Shown: piece after piece, positions 36,721-46,663 of the stretch
Layout: the number at the start of each line of letters is the position of its first letter
Numbering within the stretch: position 1 is the first letter of the stretch
Assembly (NCBI RefSeq): GCF_000686565.1
Contig: NZ_JMKW01000005.1
Span: 1-64,000 of the forward strand
DNA from: Helicobacter bilis ATCC 51630
GTDB lineage: Bacteria > Campylobacterota > Campylobacteria > Campylobacterales > Helicobacteraceae
Length of the DNA stretch: 64,000 nt
Direction: 5' to 3'
Made by a program: the position numbers and the translations under genes
Notes under the pieces: generated by a model
The model's database searches: none
What the model was told of the DNA's origin: nothing
Seen by the model: the letters and a program-made list of their open reading frames with translations, nothing else

Positions 36721-38013
36721 CTATTTTGTAATTACGGCAAAGCTTAGGTTTGCAATCTCTGCATGTGTGCGGATAAATTCATTCAGTGTCTCTAAATCAA
36801 GTGAGGCGATTTTCTGTAAAAATTCTTCTCTATAATCTAGGGGCAAACCATTATAATAATTCATAAATTTTGCATTTAGTCTCTGCCCTAGCGTTTCTTC
36901 CTGCAATGGTTTATTGCCGAGTATAAACTGCTTTGCAGAATCTAGCTCTTTTTGTGTAACCCCTTTTGCGACAAAATCTTTTAGGATTTGCTGCGTTAGA
37001 GCAATCGCTTCATCTTGTTTATCAAGTGCTGTTTGCATATAACCTGCAAAATAAGTGCTAGTTCGCGTAATGTTTGGACGCATGTAAGCAGAGTATGCAA
37101 GTCCTCTTTTTACCCTGATTTCTTCCATTAAACGACTGCCAAAGCCAGAGCTACCGAGTATAAATCCAGCGACTTGTGCCTTATAGCCATCATCTTTTAT
37201 ACTTTGGATATTTAGAGGGCTTGCGAAGTAAATATAGGCTTGTTGTGTGTCTTTTTTGGCGGTTTTCATAGCGATAGTTTTAATTTTATATTGCGGTATG
37301 CTAACCTTTTTTCCTTGCGGTAAATGTGAGAACACTTTTTGAAGTTTTGCAAGGCTATTTTTTATGTCTAAATCGCCACCAATCACAATCACCATATTTT
37401 CAAGTGTGAGCGTTTTATCAAGGTAGTTTCTAATATCGCTTAGACTTACAGAATCTATTTCTTGTGTTGTGTTGCCAAGGGCTGGATAGGCTAAAGGCGT
37501 CTTTGCAAAAATACCTTTTTGAAGCAACAAAGTAGCCTGATAGTCAAAATCACTACTTTTACTCATAAGGGCTGCGTGAAGCTTTGTTTGCACATCTTGC
37601 AATGTGCTTTTTGTTAAGTTTGGGTCTTTTATAAGATTTTCTAATTGTGTATAGGCAAAGTCTTCATATTCTTTTAAAAAATCAAGCGTAAAAGTCAAAG
37701 TCGCCTGACCTACGCCAATGTCTAAATCAAGAGCCTTGCTTTCAAGCAGTTCTGCAAACTTTACATTGCCAAGCGTTTTTGTGCCACGATTTAACACAGC
37801 ACTTGCTACTCTTGCTAAAGGCTTTTTTGGTGGATTAAACATATTTCCACCACCAATGAAAATCACTTCTACATGCCCAGTCGGTATAACACTTGATTGT
37901 TCGCTAATGACTGGAATCTTGATATTATTGATTGTGAGATGAGAAAGTGTATTTGCCTGCATTGTTTGTGCTCCTAGAATAAGAAAAAATAACATTACAA
38001 TGTTTTTTATCAT
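36721..38013 (-). CDS. M16-family protein lacking the zinc motif (non-catalytic subunit)
   Basis: About 430 residues with a signal peptide. I chose the ATG at 38013 because AAGG lies seven bases upstream and the protein then begins MIKNIVMLFFLILGAQTMQA. The two-domain M16 fold is clear (RVASAVLNRGTKTLGNVKFAE in domain 1; FGSRLMEEIRVKRGLAYSAY in domain 2). The HxxEH zinc motif expected in domain 1 is absent, while the C-terminal Arg/Tyr substrate-binding motif (RGLAYSAY) is present. This matches the partner subunit of bacterial M16B heterodimers, so a zinc-bearing paralogue should exist elsewhere in the genome. It probably acts in the periplasm on short peptides. Confidence 0.8.
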   Translation of the reverse strand: MIKNIVMLFFLILGAQTMQANTLSHLTINNIKIPVISEQSSVIPTGHVEVIFIGGGNMFNPPKKPLARVASAVLNRGTKTLGNVKFAELLESKALDLDIGVGQATLTFTLDFLKEYEDFAYTQLENLIKDPNLTKSTLQDVQTKLHAALMSKSSDFDYQATLLLQKGIFAKTPLAYPALGNTTQEIDSVSLSDIRNYLDKTLTLENMVIVIGGDLDIKNSLAKLQKVFSHLPQGKKVSIPQYKIKTIAMKTAKKDTQQAYIYFASPLNIQSIKDDGYKAQVAGFILGSSGFGSRLMEEIRVKRGLAYSAYMRPNITRTSTYFAGYMQTALDKQDEAIALTQQILKDFVAKGVTQKELDSAKQFILGNKPLQEETLGQRLNAKFMNYYNGLPLDYREEFLQKIASLDLETLNEFIRTHAEIANLSFAVITK

Positions 38014-38216
38014 GCTAAAACCTTGCATATTGAATCTTGTTTGAAAAATGCTAGAGATTATACACAAACTTTGTCAAATCTTAATATTATAAAGACATAT
38101 ATTAAAATGCATGCTAGAGATTCTAAATTCCGAAAGACATCGCAGAGTTTCGTCAACACTTCACAAATGCAAAGTAGAATATTCACTCTTAAATCTAACA
38201 AAACAGGGAGCAATAA

Positions 38217-38390
38217 TGAGGTATGTTGCAGCAGTGATTTTGGGTGTATTTTTGGCACAAAGACACAAAACACACATTGAAACATTGTAGTATAGAAAAT
38301 ATTTAGGCATTTTTGTTGGCGGTGGCACACTAAGCTTTGTAGATTCTATTGCGTTAAGAAGCAATATGGAAAGTTATCTTAAAAGTCTTA
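38217..38390 (+). pseudogene. Remnant of an outer-membrane protein gene
   Basis: A start with AGGGAGCAATA upstream reads MRYVAAVILGVFLAQ, a signal-peptide-like start, but stops soon after. About 30 bp on, another frame reads RKYLGIFVGGGTLSFVDSIA and then RSNMESYLKSL, which resembles the first strand of a Helicobacter OMP. Nothing barrel-like follows before leuB. It is probably the 5' stub of an OMP gene lost by deletion. The evidence is short, so confidence is modest. Confidence 0.4.
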
Positions 38391-38504
38391 TTTTTGCTAT
38401 AATTATCGACATTTTTGTTTATTTTATGGAAATAGGGAAAAGTAAAAGGTATGATTAAGCCATTTTGTAGAACAAAGAGACAACGCAGCAACAAAGGAGA
38501 GAGA

Positions 38505-39578
38505 ATGAAAAAACAAATAGCAGTAATACAGGGCGATGGTATCGGCAGAGAAGTCATCACACAAGCCCTAAAGGTGTTAGATTCTATAAAAAAAGCATAT
38601 AAGCACGAGTTTGTGTATAAGGAAGTCTTAGCGGGTGGCTGTGCGATTGATGCTTGTGGGGAGTGTTTGCCTAAGGAAAGCTTGGAAGTTTGTAAGAGTA
38701 GTGATAGCGTTTTGCTAGGGGCGGTTGGCGGTCCAAAATGGGATAAAGAGCCAAGCCATAACCGCCCAGAATCCGCCCTTTTACGACTTAGAAAGGAGCT
38801 AGGTGTATTTGCTAATATCCGCCCAGCCACACTTCTGCCGGAGCTAAAAAATGCTAGTCCGCTAAAAAGCGAGATTTTACAAAAAGGCATTGATTTTGTT
38901 ATCGTGCGTGAGCTTGTGGGTGGAGCGTATTTTGGTAGGCATTTGTGTGAGGAGAGAAATGGCGAAAAAGTCGCTACCGATGAGATGAGCTATACACAAT
39001 CTCAAATTGAATCTATCGCAAAAGTAGGCTTTGAAATCGCACAAAAAAGAAAGAAAAACCTTGTGTCCGTGGATAAGGCAAATGTGTTAGCCTCATCGCG
39101 TTTATGGCGTGAAGTGGTGGAAAATGTGGCAAAAGATTATCCCGATGTAAGTCTAAGCCATATGTATGTGGATAATGCGGCAATGCAGATTTGCCGCGTC
39201 CCTAGTGCTTTTGATGTGATTTTAACGGAAAATATGTTTGGGGATATTTTGAGCGATGAAGCAAGTGTCATCACAGGCACTATTGGCGTAATCCCCTCTG
39301 CCTCACTCTCTCAAGGCACTTTAGGGCTATATGAGCCAATCCACGGCAGCGCACCGGATATTGCCGGACAAGACAAAGCAAATCCTATTGGCACGATTTT
39401 ATCCGTGGCGATGATGTTAGAGCTTTCATTTGGGCTAAAGCAAGAAGCACAAGCGGTGCGAAATGCGGTGAATCTTGCCTTGAAAGAAGGCTATCGCACA
39501 GGCGATATGATGGATAAAGATTCAAAGCTGATAGGCTGTGAAAAAATGGGAGATATTATCAGCGGGTTTGTAGGCTAA
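38505..39578 (+). CDS. leuB: 3-isopropylmalate dehydrogenase
   Basis: LeuB oxidatively decarboxylates 3-isopropylmalate with NAD in leucine synthesis. Residues 1-15 read MKKQIAVIQGDGIGR; ESALLRLRKELGVFANIRPA and RELVGGAYFG (the substrate region) follow, and near the C-terminus GLYEPIHGSAPDIAGQDKANP. I chose the ATG at 38505 because AAAGGAGA is directly upstream; the reading from 38451 adds an unlikely basic stretch. At 357 residues it is the normal length. Confidence 0.94.
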   Translation: MKKQIAVIQGDGIGREVITQALKVLDSIKKAYKHEFVYKEVLAGGCAIDACGECLPKESLEVCKSSDSVLLGAVGGPKWDKEPSHNRPESALLRLRKELGVFANIRPATLLPELKNASPLKSEILQKGIDFVIVRELVGGAYFGRHLCEERNGEKVATDEMSYTQSQIESIAKVGFEIAQKRKKNLVSVDKANVLASSRLWREVVENVAKDYPDVSLSHMYVDNAAMQICRVPSAFDVILTENMFGDILSDEASVITGTIGVIPSASLSQGTLGLYEPIHGSAPDIAGQDKANPIGTILSVAMMLELSFGLKQEAQAVRNAVNLALKEGYRTGDMMDKDSKLIGCEKMGDIISGFVG

Positions 39579-39792
39579 ATGAAACTTGATAGAGAATCTT
39601 AAAGGCAAGAATCTTCCTTTTTGGGATTTAAGATTCTGCAAGTTTAATACACCTGCTATGGTAGAGATTGTCGAGGTATTGCAAGAGTTAATAGGCCTAA
39701 GGGCTTCAAGGTAAAGGGACTTTATCTCTTTAGGCTTGATCTTTACGGTATCAAGTATATTATCATTCTAATTTTAAAATGAAAGGAACACT

Positions 39793-40232
39793 ATGAGTAA
39801 GAAAATCTACAAACCACAAACCAAAGAAGAGCTAAAAAGCTTGCCAATGATGAGAGTATCCACTTGGGTGATATTGATGTAAGTGCTGTTACAGATATGG
39901 GTGAATTGTTTGAACGCTCTAAACGCACAGATTTTAGCGGGATAGAATCGTGGGATGCAAGCCAAGTAACTGATGTGTCATCTATGTTTTTTAGGGCGGA
40001 ATTTTTTAACACAGACATTAGTAAATGGAATGTCAGCAATGTGAAAAATATGAGTCGTATGTTTTCTTGGGCAACGAGCTTCAACCAGCCGCTAGAATCG
40101 TGGGATATTAGCAAGGTGGAAAATATGGATTCTATGTTTTATGGAGCGGAGAGTTTTAGCCAGATGCTAGATTCTTGGAACTTGAGCGTTGAAAAGCTCA
40201 AAAAGTATTTTGAAAAACACGATGATTTTTAG
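39793..40232 (+). pseudogene. Free-standing BspA-like (DUF285) repeat protein, frameshifted
   Basis: The ATG at 39793 (GAAAGGA upstream) begins KIYKPQTKEELKSL and leaves the frame at CTTGCCAATGATGAG. The next frame reads NDESIHLGDIDVSAVTDMGE and then repeats of the form WDxSxVxDMxxMFxxAxxFNxxL (WDASQVTDVSSMFFRAEFFN, WNVSNVKNMSRMFSWATSFN, WDISKVENMDSMFYGAESF). This is the BspA-like/DUF285 repeat seen in surface and Mycoplasma proteins. One missing G restores about 146 residues. The protein has no signal peptide, and its start closely parallels the C-terminal tail of the RavA-like ATPase downstream (KIIYHPKTKEELLNL, then SVYLGDIDTSAITDM). They look like paralogous modules of one locus. Confidence 0.75.
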
Positions 40233-40385
40233 AATAAAGGTTGAAAGACTTAGGGTTTAGGCTCTTATCTTTGTCAAACTTAGTGATTACTTCTAGGTGT
40301 GTGTAAATCCCACAAATACGCAAAATCTCTTGCAATTCTGCATACATTTCAACCCCTTTGTCATAACGCTGTCAAAACTCCTTGT

Positions 40386-40391
40386 TATAAT
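40386..40391 (+). promoter_or_regulatory. Probable -10 box of the ravA-like gene
   Basis: TATAAT in CTTGTTATAATTTCG, about 70 bases before the start at 40458. Confidence 0.45.
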
Positions 40392-40896
40392 TTCGCTTAT
40401 TTAAACAATGAAAAGCAATTTTGCTAAAACATTGTGATTAACTTTAAAGGAGCGATAATGAGTTATAAAAATCGCATAGAATCTATACTCAAAGAATTAA
40501 ATTGTGGCGTGTATGAAAAAGATGAGGCTTTAAAGCTTGTGTTGCTTTCATTTCTAAGTAGCAAATCTGCCTTTTTGTATGGACCGCCCGGGACTGCTAA
40601 AAGTCTTGTGGCAAGGAGGGTGGCATTAGCGTTTGATATGAGTGATAATAAAAAAGCAGATTCTGTGGAGGATTTGGCTTTGGGTAATCATAGCGGCGAT
40701 TTTGTGGATTTTAGGGTGAGCGACACGATTGCAAACGCAGACCTTATGTCTAGCTCTGCCCCAAAATCCACAAAAAGCCCCACTAGCAATACCGCACTCG
40801 TGCGTAGCACTAGTCCATACTTGCAAAATCCTAGAATCCGTGATGAAGAAAAACAAACTCAAAAAGCAACACCAAGCAACGCACAAACCCTAGAAT

Positions 40897-40932
40897 CTAG
40901 CAAAGATATTTCGCTATCGCTCAACATGACAA
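40897..40932. repeat. Half copy of palindromic repeat family 1 inside the ravA-like gene
   Basis: The right arm only: AGATATTTCGCTATCGCTC followed by AACATGACAAA. It is part of the foreign block at 40650-41265 and is read in frame. About 50 bp further on, 40981-41023 contains CACGAAGTTGTGCCGACTTC and CGCAATGACA, which resembles another palindrome class. Confidence 0.6.
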
Positions 40933-41150
40933 ACAATAAAACAGATTCTGGTAATACGCTTTTTGATAGCATAGAATCTATGGATTCCCACGAAGTTGTG
41001 CCGACTTCTCGCAATGACAGCAACAAAAAAGATTCTATAACAAGCCACAGCAATTCTAAGATTTATCAAAATGCTGAAAATACAGCCACACCACAGGCGG
41101 CAGGATTTTCTAAAGAAACTGCGTTTTGCGATGATTTTGTGGGTTATCAA

Positions 41151-41198
41151 GGCGATGGCGAAGGGATTTACCTAAGCGGTAATGACCGAGCCATCGCC
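41151..41198. repeat. Palindromic element with TTACCTAAGCGGTAA core, in the ravA-like gene
   Basis: The arms GGCGATGGC (41151-41159) and GCCATCGCC (41190-41198) are perfect inverted copies around an inner TTACC-TAAGC-GGTAA hairpin. The core TTACCTAAGCGGTAATGACC is identical to one in the ugd insertion (53861-53880), where the arms have different sequence but are again complementary. It is read in frame as YLSGNDR. Confidence 0.75.
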
Positions 41199-42880
41199 GC
41201 AGATTCCCGCAAAAGCACGCAAAACAAGCGAAGCGAAGCATGTTTCTTTAGAAAAGCCAACGCCTACAACTAACACCTTCTTTGCCTACTTAATGAATCG
41301 CTTTAGCACCCCAGAAGAAATCTTTGGACCAATAGATATAGCAGAACTCAAGCAAAATAGACTTACAAGAAGCACACAAGGCTATTTGCCTACCGCACAT
41401 TTTGCATTTTTAGATGAGATATGGAAAAGCTCTCCAGCCATTCTAAACACGCTTTTAACCATTATCAACGAAAAGATTTATCGCGATGGAAATACCGATA
41501 TAAAAGTCCCACTACAAGGGCTAGTATGTGCGAGTAATGAATTCCCTACGCCAAATCAAGGGCTAGAAGCCTTGTATGATAGACTTATTGTGCGATTAAA
41601 GGTTTTGCCTGTGGAGAAAAAGACTAGCTTTGAAGCCTTGCTTAAAGGCATAGATGAAGCAAAGCTTACTATCACAAAGCCCTTTAATTTACAAGAATTA
41701 CACGATATAGCACAAAAGGCTAAAAGCATTACTTTTTCTACGCAAAGCTTAAAAGCACTTCATAGTCTAAAATCCCTTATAGAATCTCATAATAAAACCC
41801 TAGATAAAGATACAGAAACCCTAGATTTTAGCCTAGATTCTACACAAGAGATTGAGAAAATCTATATTTCAGATAGAAGATGGGTAGCTATGGCAGAGCT
41901 TTTAAGAGTAGCGGTAGTTTTAAGTGATAGAGATGAAGTGCTGCCAATAGATATTATGCTTTTAAAGCATTGTTTATGGAGTAGTGAATCTCATAAAGAC
42001 ATTATCCAAAATCTTTTAGCAAAAGCCCTAGAAAACACTATACATATAAACCTAGATGACTTTGATATATCGCATTTACAAGATGAGTATGAGGCTCAAT
42101 ATGAGCTAGTGAAAACAGAATTTTACACTAGAAATAAGGCAAAGAAAGTCTCTCAAAAGAAAAAAGATGAATACACAAAAATCTGTGATACTCTCTTAGA
42201 ATCTCTAATGTCTTTACAAGAGAGATTAACACAAATCTATAATACACAAAAGAGTAGCTTATATAATGTATTTCTTAACGACAGAGATTATGACATAGCA
42301 TTACAAGATATTACAGAGAAGCAAACACAGCTAGAGCTTCTCTATCTAGCCCTAGACCAGCTAAAGCATATTATCGCACGACAAATAGAGCCTATGCCAT
42401 TAAAACATATAGATAAAACTAAAATTATCTATCACCCAAAGACAAAAGAAGAGCTACTCAATCTTATAGATGATAAAAGTGTGTATCTAGGCGATATTGA
42501 TACAAGTGCTATTACAGATATGAGTGGGCTATTTAGAGACTCAAATCGCACAGACTTTAGTGGGATAGAATATTGGGATGTAAGCAGCGTAGTAGATTTA
42601 TGTTTTTTGAAATGACTAACTTTAATCAGTCATTAGTATTATGGGATGTGAGTAAAGTAGAAGATATGAAGTGTATGTTTTATGGAGCAAAGAAGTTTAA
42701 TCAACCGCTAGATTTTTGGAATGTGAGTAGCGTAGAAGATATGCATTCTATGTTTGAAAAGGCTACTAGCTTTAATCACTCTTTAGAATCTTGGTGTCTC
42801 AAAAGATACGCATATACATCTAATATGTTTGATAATAGTGGCTATAAGCACTCATATCCTAAAAGATCTTAAGGCAGACA

Positions 42881-44326
42881 ATGAAACATATACCACAAAG
42901 CATAGCAGCTAATCCACGCTACACAAAAATACTGCAAGATAAGCAGGTAGATAACATATTGCAAAAAGCCTATATAGGCTATTGCAAAGAGCAAGATTAC
43001 TATGATAACTTTAACCCTTTTTGCAAGAAGAGTTAGCCCTAAATCAACGCAAAAATATAGAATCTTGCGATGATATTGAAGTCCAACAAGATTTACAAGC
43101 ATTTGAAAACTTTAATGCTACGCATAAAGCTATACTAGATTCAATACTTAAGCAACAAACAGATATAGAATATACAAGAAGATATACTCTAGCATATTGG
43201 GATAATTTGCTGCGAGATAAAAAGCAAAAATGGCTACATCTATGAGAAAAAGGCTACAAGAAGAATACATTCAAGCATTAAAAACTTTTTAGACTATCTT
43301 TTATCCATTTTAGAATCTTTACTAAGAGTTTATGGCTTATGCGGACTAAAAAAGCATAATAATGATTTAGCTCTAGCACAAATATTAAATGAAGCAAAGC
43401 AAAGCTTTGATATGAAGCAACTCTATCCAAACACCTATAAAGAAAGCGACACAGGGACAAATGGCTATGATTATAGCAAAGGGCATAAAAGATTTATTAA
43501 CTTTAAAGAAATCAATGCCTTTATAAAGCATATACAAAATAGCAAAGATTTGCGTAAAATCGCTGCATTACTTGGCAGAGAAGAGAAAAATGGAAATAAG
43601 AAAATAGAGTATAGCAGTATAGACCAAAGCATAAAAACGCATAATCACAAAGAAGAGATGAGTGGGGTAACCTTAGGCAGAGATTTAGCAAATCTTTTAC
43701 CACAGGAATTAGCTATGCTAAAAGATGAGAATCTAGAATTGCTCTTTAATCTCAAATACATTCAAAACCGCCTTTTTTGCTTTGAAAAACAAGGCTATGA
43801 AACAATGCAAAAAGAGCATTATAAAATGGCAAAAAATGAAGGAGCGATGATAATCTGTGTAGATACAAGCAGTAGTATGAGCGGAAATAGAGAGTATCTA
43901 GCAAAGGCTATAACGCTTTTTCTAGCTACAAAGGCAAGTATGCAAAATAGGGCTTGTTATCTCATCAATTATTCAACAAATATAGAAACTATGGAGCTAA
44001 GTAGCAAAGATAATGCTATAAATCTTATAAACTTTTTAGTAATGAGCTTTAATGGTGGGACAGATGTAGCCCCAGCCTTAAAAGAGGGGCTTAAAAAAAT
44101 GCAAGAAGATAGCTTTAAACAATCTGATTTAATCGTTATTTCTGATGGTTATTTTGATGATATTTCACAGAATCTGCAACAACAAATGCAAGACCAAGGG
44201 CATAAGGGCAATAGATTCTATCTTTTAGACATAGAAGGCTATGGGGATAAGAAAACATTTTTTGACACACATTGGGTATATGATACAAACACACAAGAGG
44301 CTACAATCTTATATACGATGAGATAG
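42881..44326 (+). pseudogene. ViaA-like VWA-domain protein, two frameshifts
   Basis: The start at 42881 is 8 bases after the ravA-like stop. Three frame segments join into about 481 residues, very close to E. coli ViaA (483). The first is MKHIPQSIAANPRYTKILQD to DNFNPF; the second LQEELALNQRKNIESCDD to YWDNLLRDK (one T missing in TTTTT near 43020); the third NGYIYEKKATRRIHSSIKNF onward (A-run error near 43220). The C-terminal VWA domain is intact: CVDTSSSMSG supplies the metal-site DxSxS, with GGTDVAPALKEGL and VISDGYFDD. ViaA works with RavA; in E. coli the pair affects respiratory complexes and aminoglycoside sensitivity. The gene order ravA-viaA is conserved. Confidence 0.8.
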
Positions 44327-44525
44327 AGTTTAAAACTATATGCTTAGATGTGAATGAGTGTAAAAAATAGATTTAGATTACAGCTTAATATGGCAAGAGT
44401 TGGGTTATATCTACCCATCACCACAAACAATAATGACAATTTAATAACATAAAACCACATAGCATTATTATGAAGCTTAAGGGCTTTTTTGCTATACTTC
44501 GCATATTTTATTTTAGGAGCGTTGT

Positions 44526-45950
44526 ATGGATTTTCTCACAAATCTTAGTGAAGGTTGGCAGTTTGGCATTCAGCTTTTAGTCGTGCTTATATGTCTGTTT
44601 TATGGTGCAAGAAAAGGCGGTATTGCGCTAGGGCTTTTAGGCGGTATTGGAATCTTAATGCTTGTATTTTTCTTTCATATTAAGCCCGGAAAGCCAGCAA
44701 TTGATGTTATGCTTACCATCTTAGCAGTTGTCGTGGCGAGTGCTACACTTCAGGCAAGTGGTGGGCTAGATGTTATGCTGCAAATCGCAGAAAAAGTGCT
44801 AAGAAAAAATCCAAAACTCTTAACGATTCTAGCGCCTTTTGTTACCTGCTTTCTTACCATTTTATGTGGGACTGGGCATGTGGTTTATACGATTATGCCA
44901 ATTATTTATGATATTGCGATTAAAAATAATATTCGCCCAGAGCGTCCTATGGCTGCTGCTTCTATTGCTTCACAAATGGGGATTATTGCCTCGCCTGTGT
45001 CTGTTGCGGTTGTAAGCCTTACTGCCCTGCTTTTAAACTCTGAGCATAAACTTGCAGGATTTGATGGCTATATCAATCTGCTTCAAATCACTATCCCTAG
45101 CACACTTTTTGGTGTATTGTGTATTGGAATCTTTTCATGGTTTAGGGGTAAAGATTTGGATAAAGATTCTGAATTTCAAGCTAAACTCAAAGACCCCGAA
45201 TTTAAAAAATATGTCTATGGCGATAGCAAAACTTTGCTAGGCGTTGATTTACCAAAGAGTAGCTGGATTGCTATGTGGATATTCTTAGCTGCAATTGCTT
45301 GTGTGGCTTTGCTTGGAATCTTTGATTCTTTACGACCAAATTGGGGGCAAATCATGAAAGATGGTGTAGCACAAGTTGATGCGTTGGGGAATCCTAAAAT
45401 AGATTCACTCTCAATGGTAGCTGTGATTCAGATGTTTATGCTACTTGCTGGCTCACTTATCATTATTTTTACAAATACTGATGTGAAAAAAATCGGTAGC
45501 AATGAGATTTTTAAATCTGGCATGATTGCACTTGTAGCCGTGTTTGGAATCTCATGGATGGCAGATACAATGTTTGCCGTGCATACACCGATGATGAAAG
45601 ATGCACTTGGAGGCATTGTAACGACGCATGTTTGGACTTATGCCATTATGCTGCTTTTAATCTCAAAGTTTGTTAATTCTCAAGCAGCAGCAATCGCAGC
45701 ATTTGTGCCATTAGCCTTAAATATCGGGGTTGAACCCGGAATCATCGTAGCCTTTGCAGCTGCATGCTATGGCTATTATATTTTACCAACTTATCCAAGC
45801 GACTTGGCAACAATTCAGTTTGATAGAAGCGGCACAACGCATATTGGACGATTTGTTATCAATCATAGCTTTATTTTACCGGGCTTAATTGGTGTTTTTA
45901 GCTCTTGTGTAGCTGGATATTTTCTAGCTTTAGTGGCTGGGTATTTGTGA
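44526..45950 (+). CDS. dcuB: Anaerobic C4-dicarboxylate transporter DcuB
   Basis: DcuB exchanges fumarate for succinate in fumarate respiration. The 474-residue protein has about 12 hydrophobic helices and reads like DcuB rather than Dcu[73 protein letters not shown] and a C-terminal [24 protein letters not shown] precedes the ATG and a TATACT box lies at about 44494. No fumarate reductase or aspartase gene is next to it. Confidence 0.93.
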   Translation: MDFLTNLSEGWQFGIQLLVVLICLFYGARKGGIALGLLGGIGILMLVFFFHIKPGKPAIDVMLTILAVVVASATLQASGGLDVMLQIAEKVLRKNPKLLTILAPFVTCFLTILCGTGHVVYTIMPIIYDIAIKNNIRPERPMAAASIASQMGIIASPVSVAVVSLTALLLNSEHKLAGFDGYINLLQITIPSTLFGVLCIGIFSWFRGKDLDKDSEFQAKLKDPEFKKYVYGDSKTLLGVDLPKSSWIAMWIFLAAIACVALLGIFDSLRPNWGQIMKDGVAQVDALGNPKIDSLSMVAVIQMFMLLAGSLIIIFTNTDVKKIGSNEIFKSGMIALVAVFGISWMADTMFAVHTPMMKDALGGIVTTHVWTYAIMLLLISKFVNSQAAAIAAFVPLALNIGVEPGIIVAFAAACYGYYILPTYPSDLATIQFDRSGTTHIGRFVINHSFILPGLIGVFSSCVAGYFLALVAGYL

Positions 45951-46663
45951 TTTTGATGTTTGGCTTAAATATTTCTATTTTTTCTATGTATAGCTTAAGG
46001 TTTAAGGTAGTTGTGTATCCTTGCGTAATATTTAAATTTGGCTCACTAACAAAAAAAACTAATTAAACCTACATTAACACATAAAAGCCTCTTCATAATT
46101 TGCTTAATGTGTATATGATCTTGCGTTGCTAAACAAAAACAAGTTACCCGAAGTTCTACTCAAAGCAATTCATTTTTTTATGATTCTACATAATCTTAAA
46201 AAGGCTGTCCATTTTTTACATATTAAAGTATGTCTTATATGCTGATAAGGCGTATAAAACTACATATTTATTTTTTAAATGCTGGATAAGTAACGGCAAA
46301 ATGCAATGTTTTTGCTTCCACATGTTTGAATTTGCATCAAAGTATTAATAAGTTTGCAACACTTTAAAAGCGATTTTGTATCAAGTGTTAATTTAAAAAT
46401 CATAATTCACTCGTATTAAGTTTAAACGACATAATTTTAGATCCGATACTTGTTAAAATTCCACCTACACAAATGGTAGAGAATCTAAAAGCTACTTAGT
46501 GTCAATTATGTTGAATAATGTTAAAACTCCATGTCTTCTATTTGCAACTTTATATATGGAGATAGAGCTCAAAAAATAGAATCTATAATCTCTCACTCTG
46601 CATTAAGACTAAATAACCCCAATAATCTCGCAACACTCTCACAAATATAAAGCAGGAGAAAAC
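45951..46663. other. Long non-coding gap between dcuB and gatC
   Basis: About 710 bp without a gene. A segment near 46325-46375 (TTTGCATCAAAGTATTAATA, then AGTTTGCAACACTTT) is a diverged copy of one near 128-190. I see no tRNA or strong hairpin. Both neighbours converge here. Confidence 0.5.

Larger units (their letters stand above)
40458..42872 (+). pseudogene. RavA/MoxR-type AAA+ ATPase fused to BspA-like repeats; interrupted and frameshifted
   Basis: The start at 40458 has AAAGGAG. Walker A is GPPGTAKS near residue 42, soon after the RavA-like NCGVYEKDEALKLVLLS. The rest of the ATPase appears after a block of about 600 bp (about 40650-41265) that is unlike MoxR sequence and contains palindromes. 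A frameshift between 41172 and 41273 joins to FFAYLMNRFSTPEEIFGP, Walker B FAFLDEIWKSSPAILN, and ASNEFPTPNQGLEALYDRL, all RavA-like. After a helical region the same frame runs into a BspA-like tail (KTKEELLNLIDDKSVYLGDI, then DFSGIEYWDVSS). A second frameshift near 42600 leads to WDVSKVEDMKCMFYGAKKFN and WNVSSVEDMHSMFEKATSFN. RavA with a BspA-type tail is unusual; the E. coli protein has a different C-terminal domain. Confidence 0.8.
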
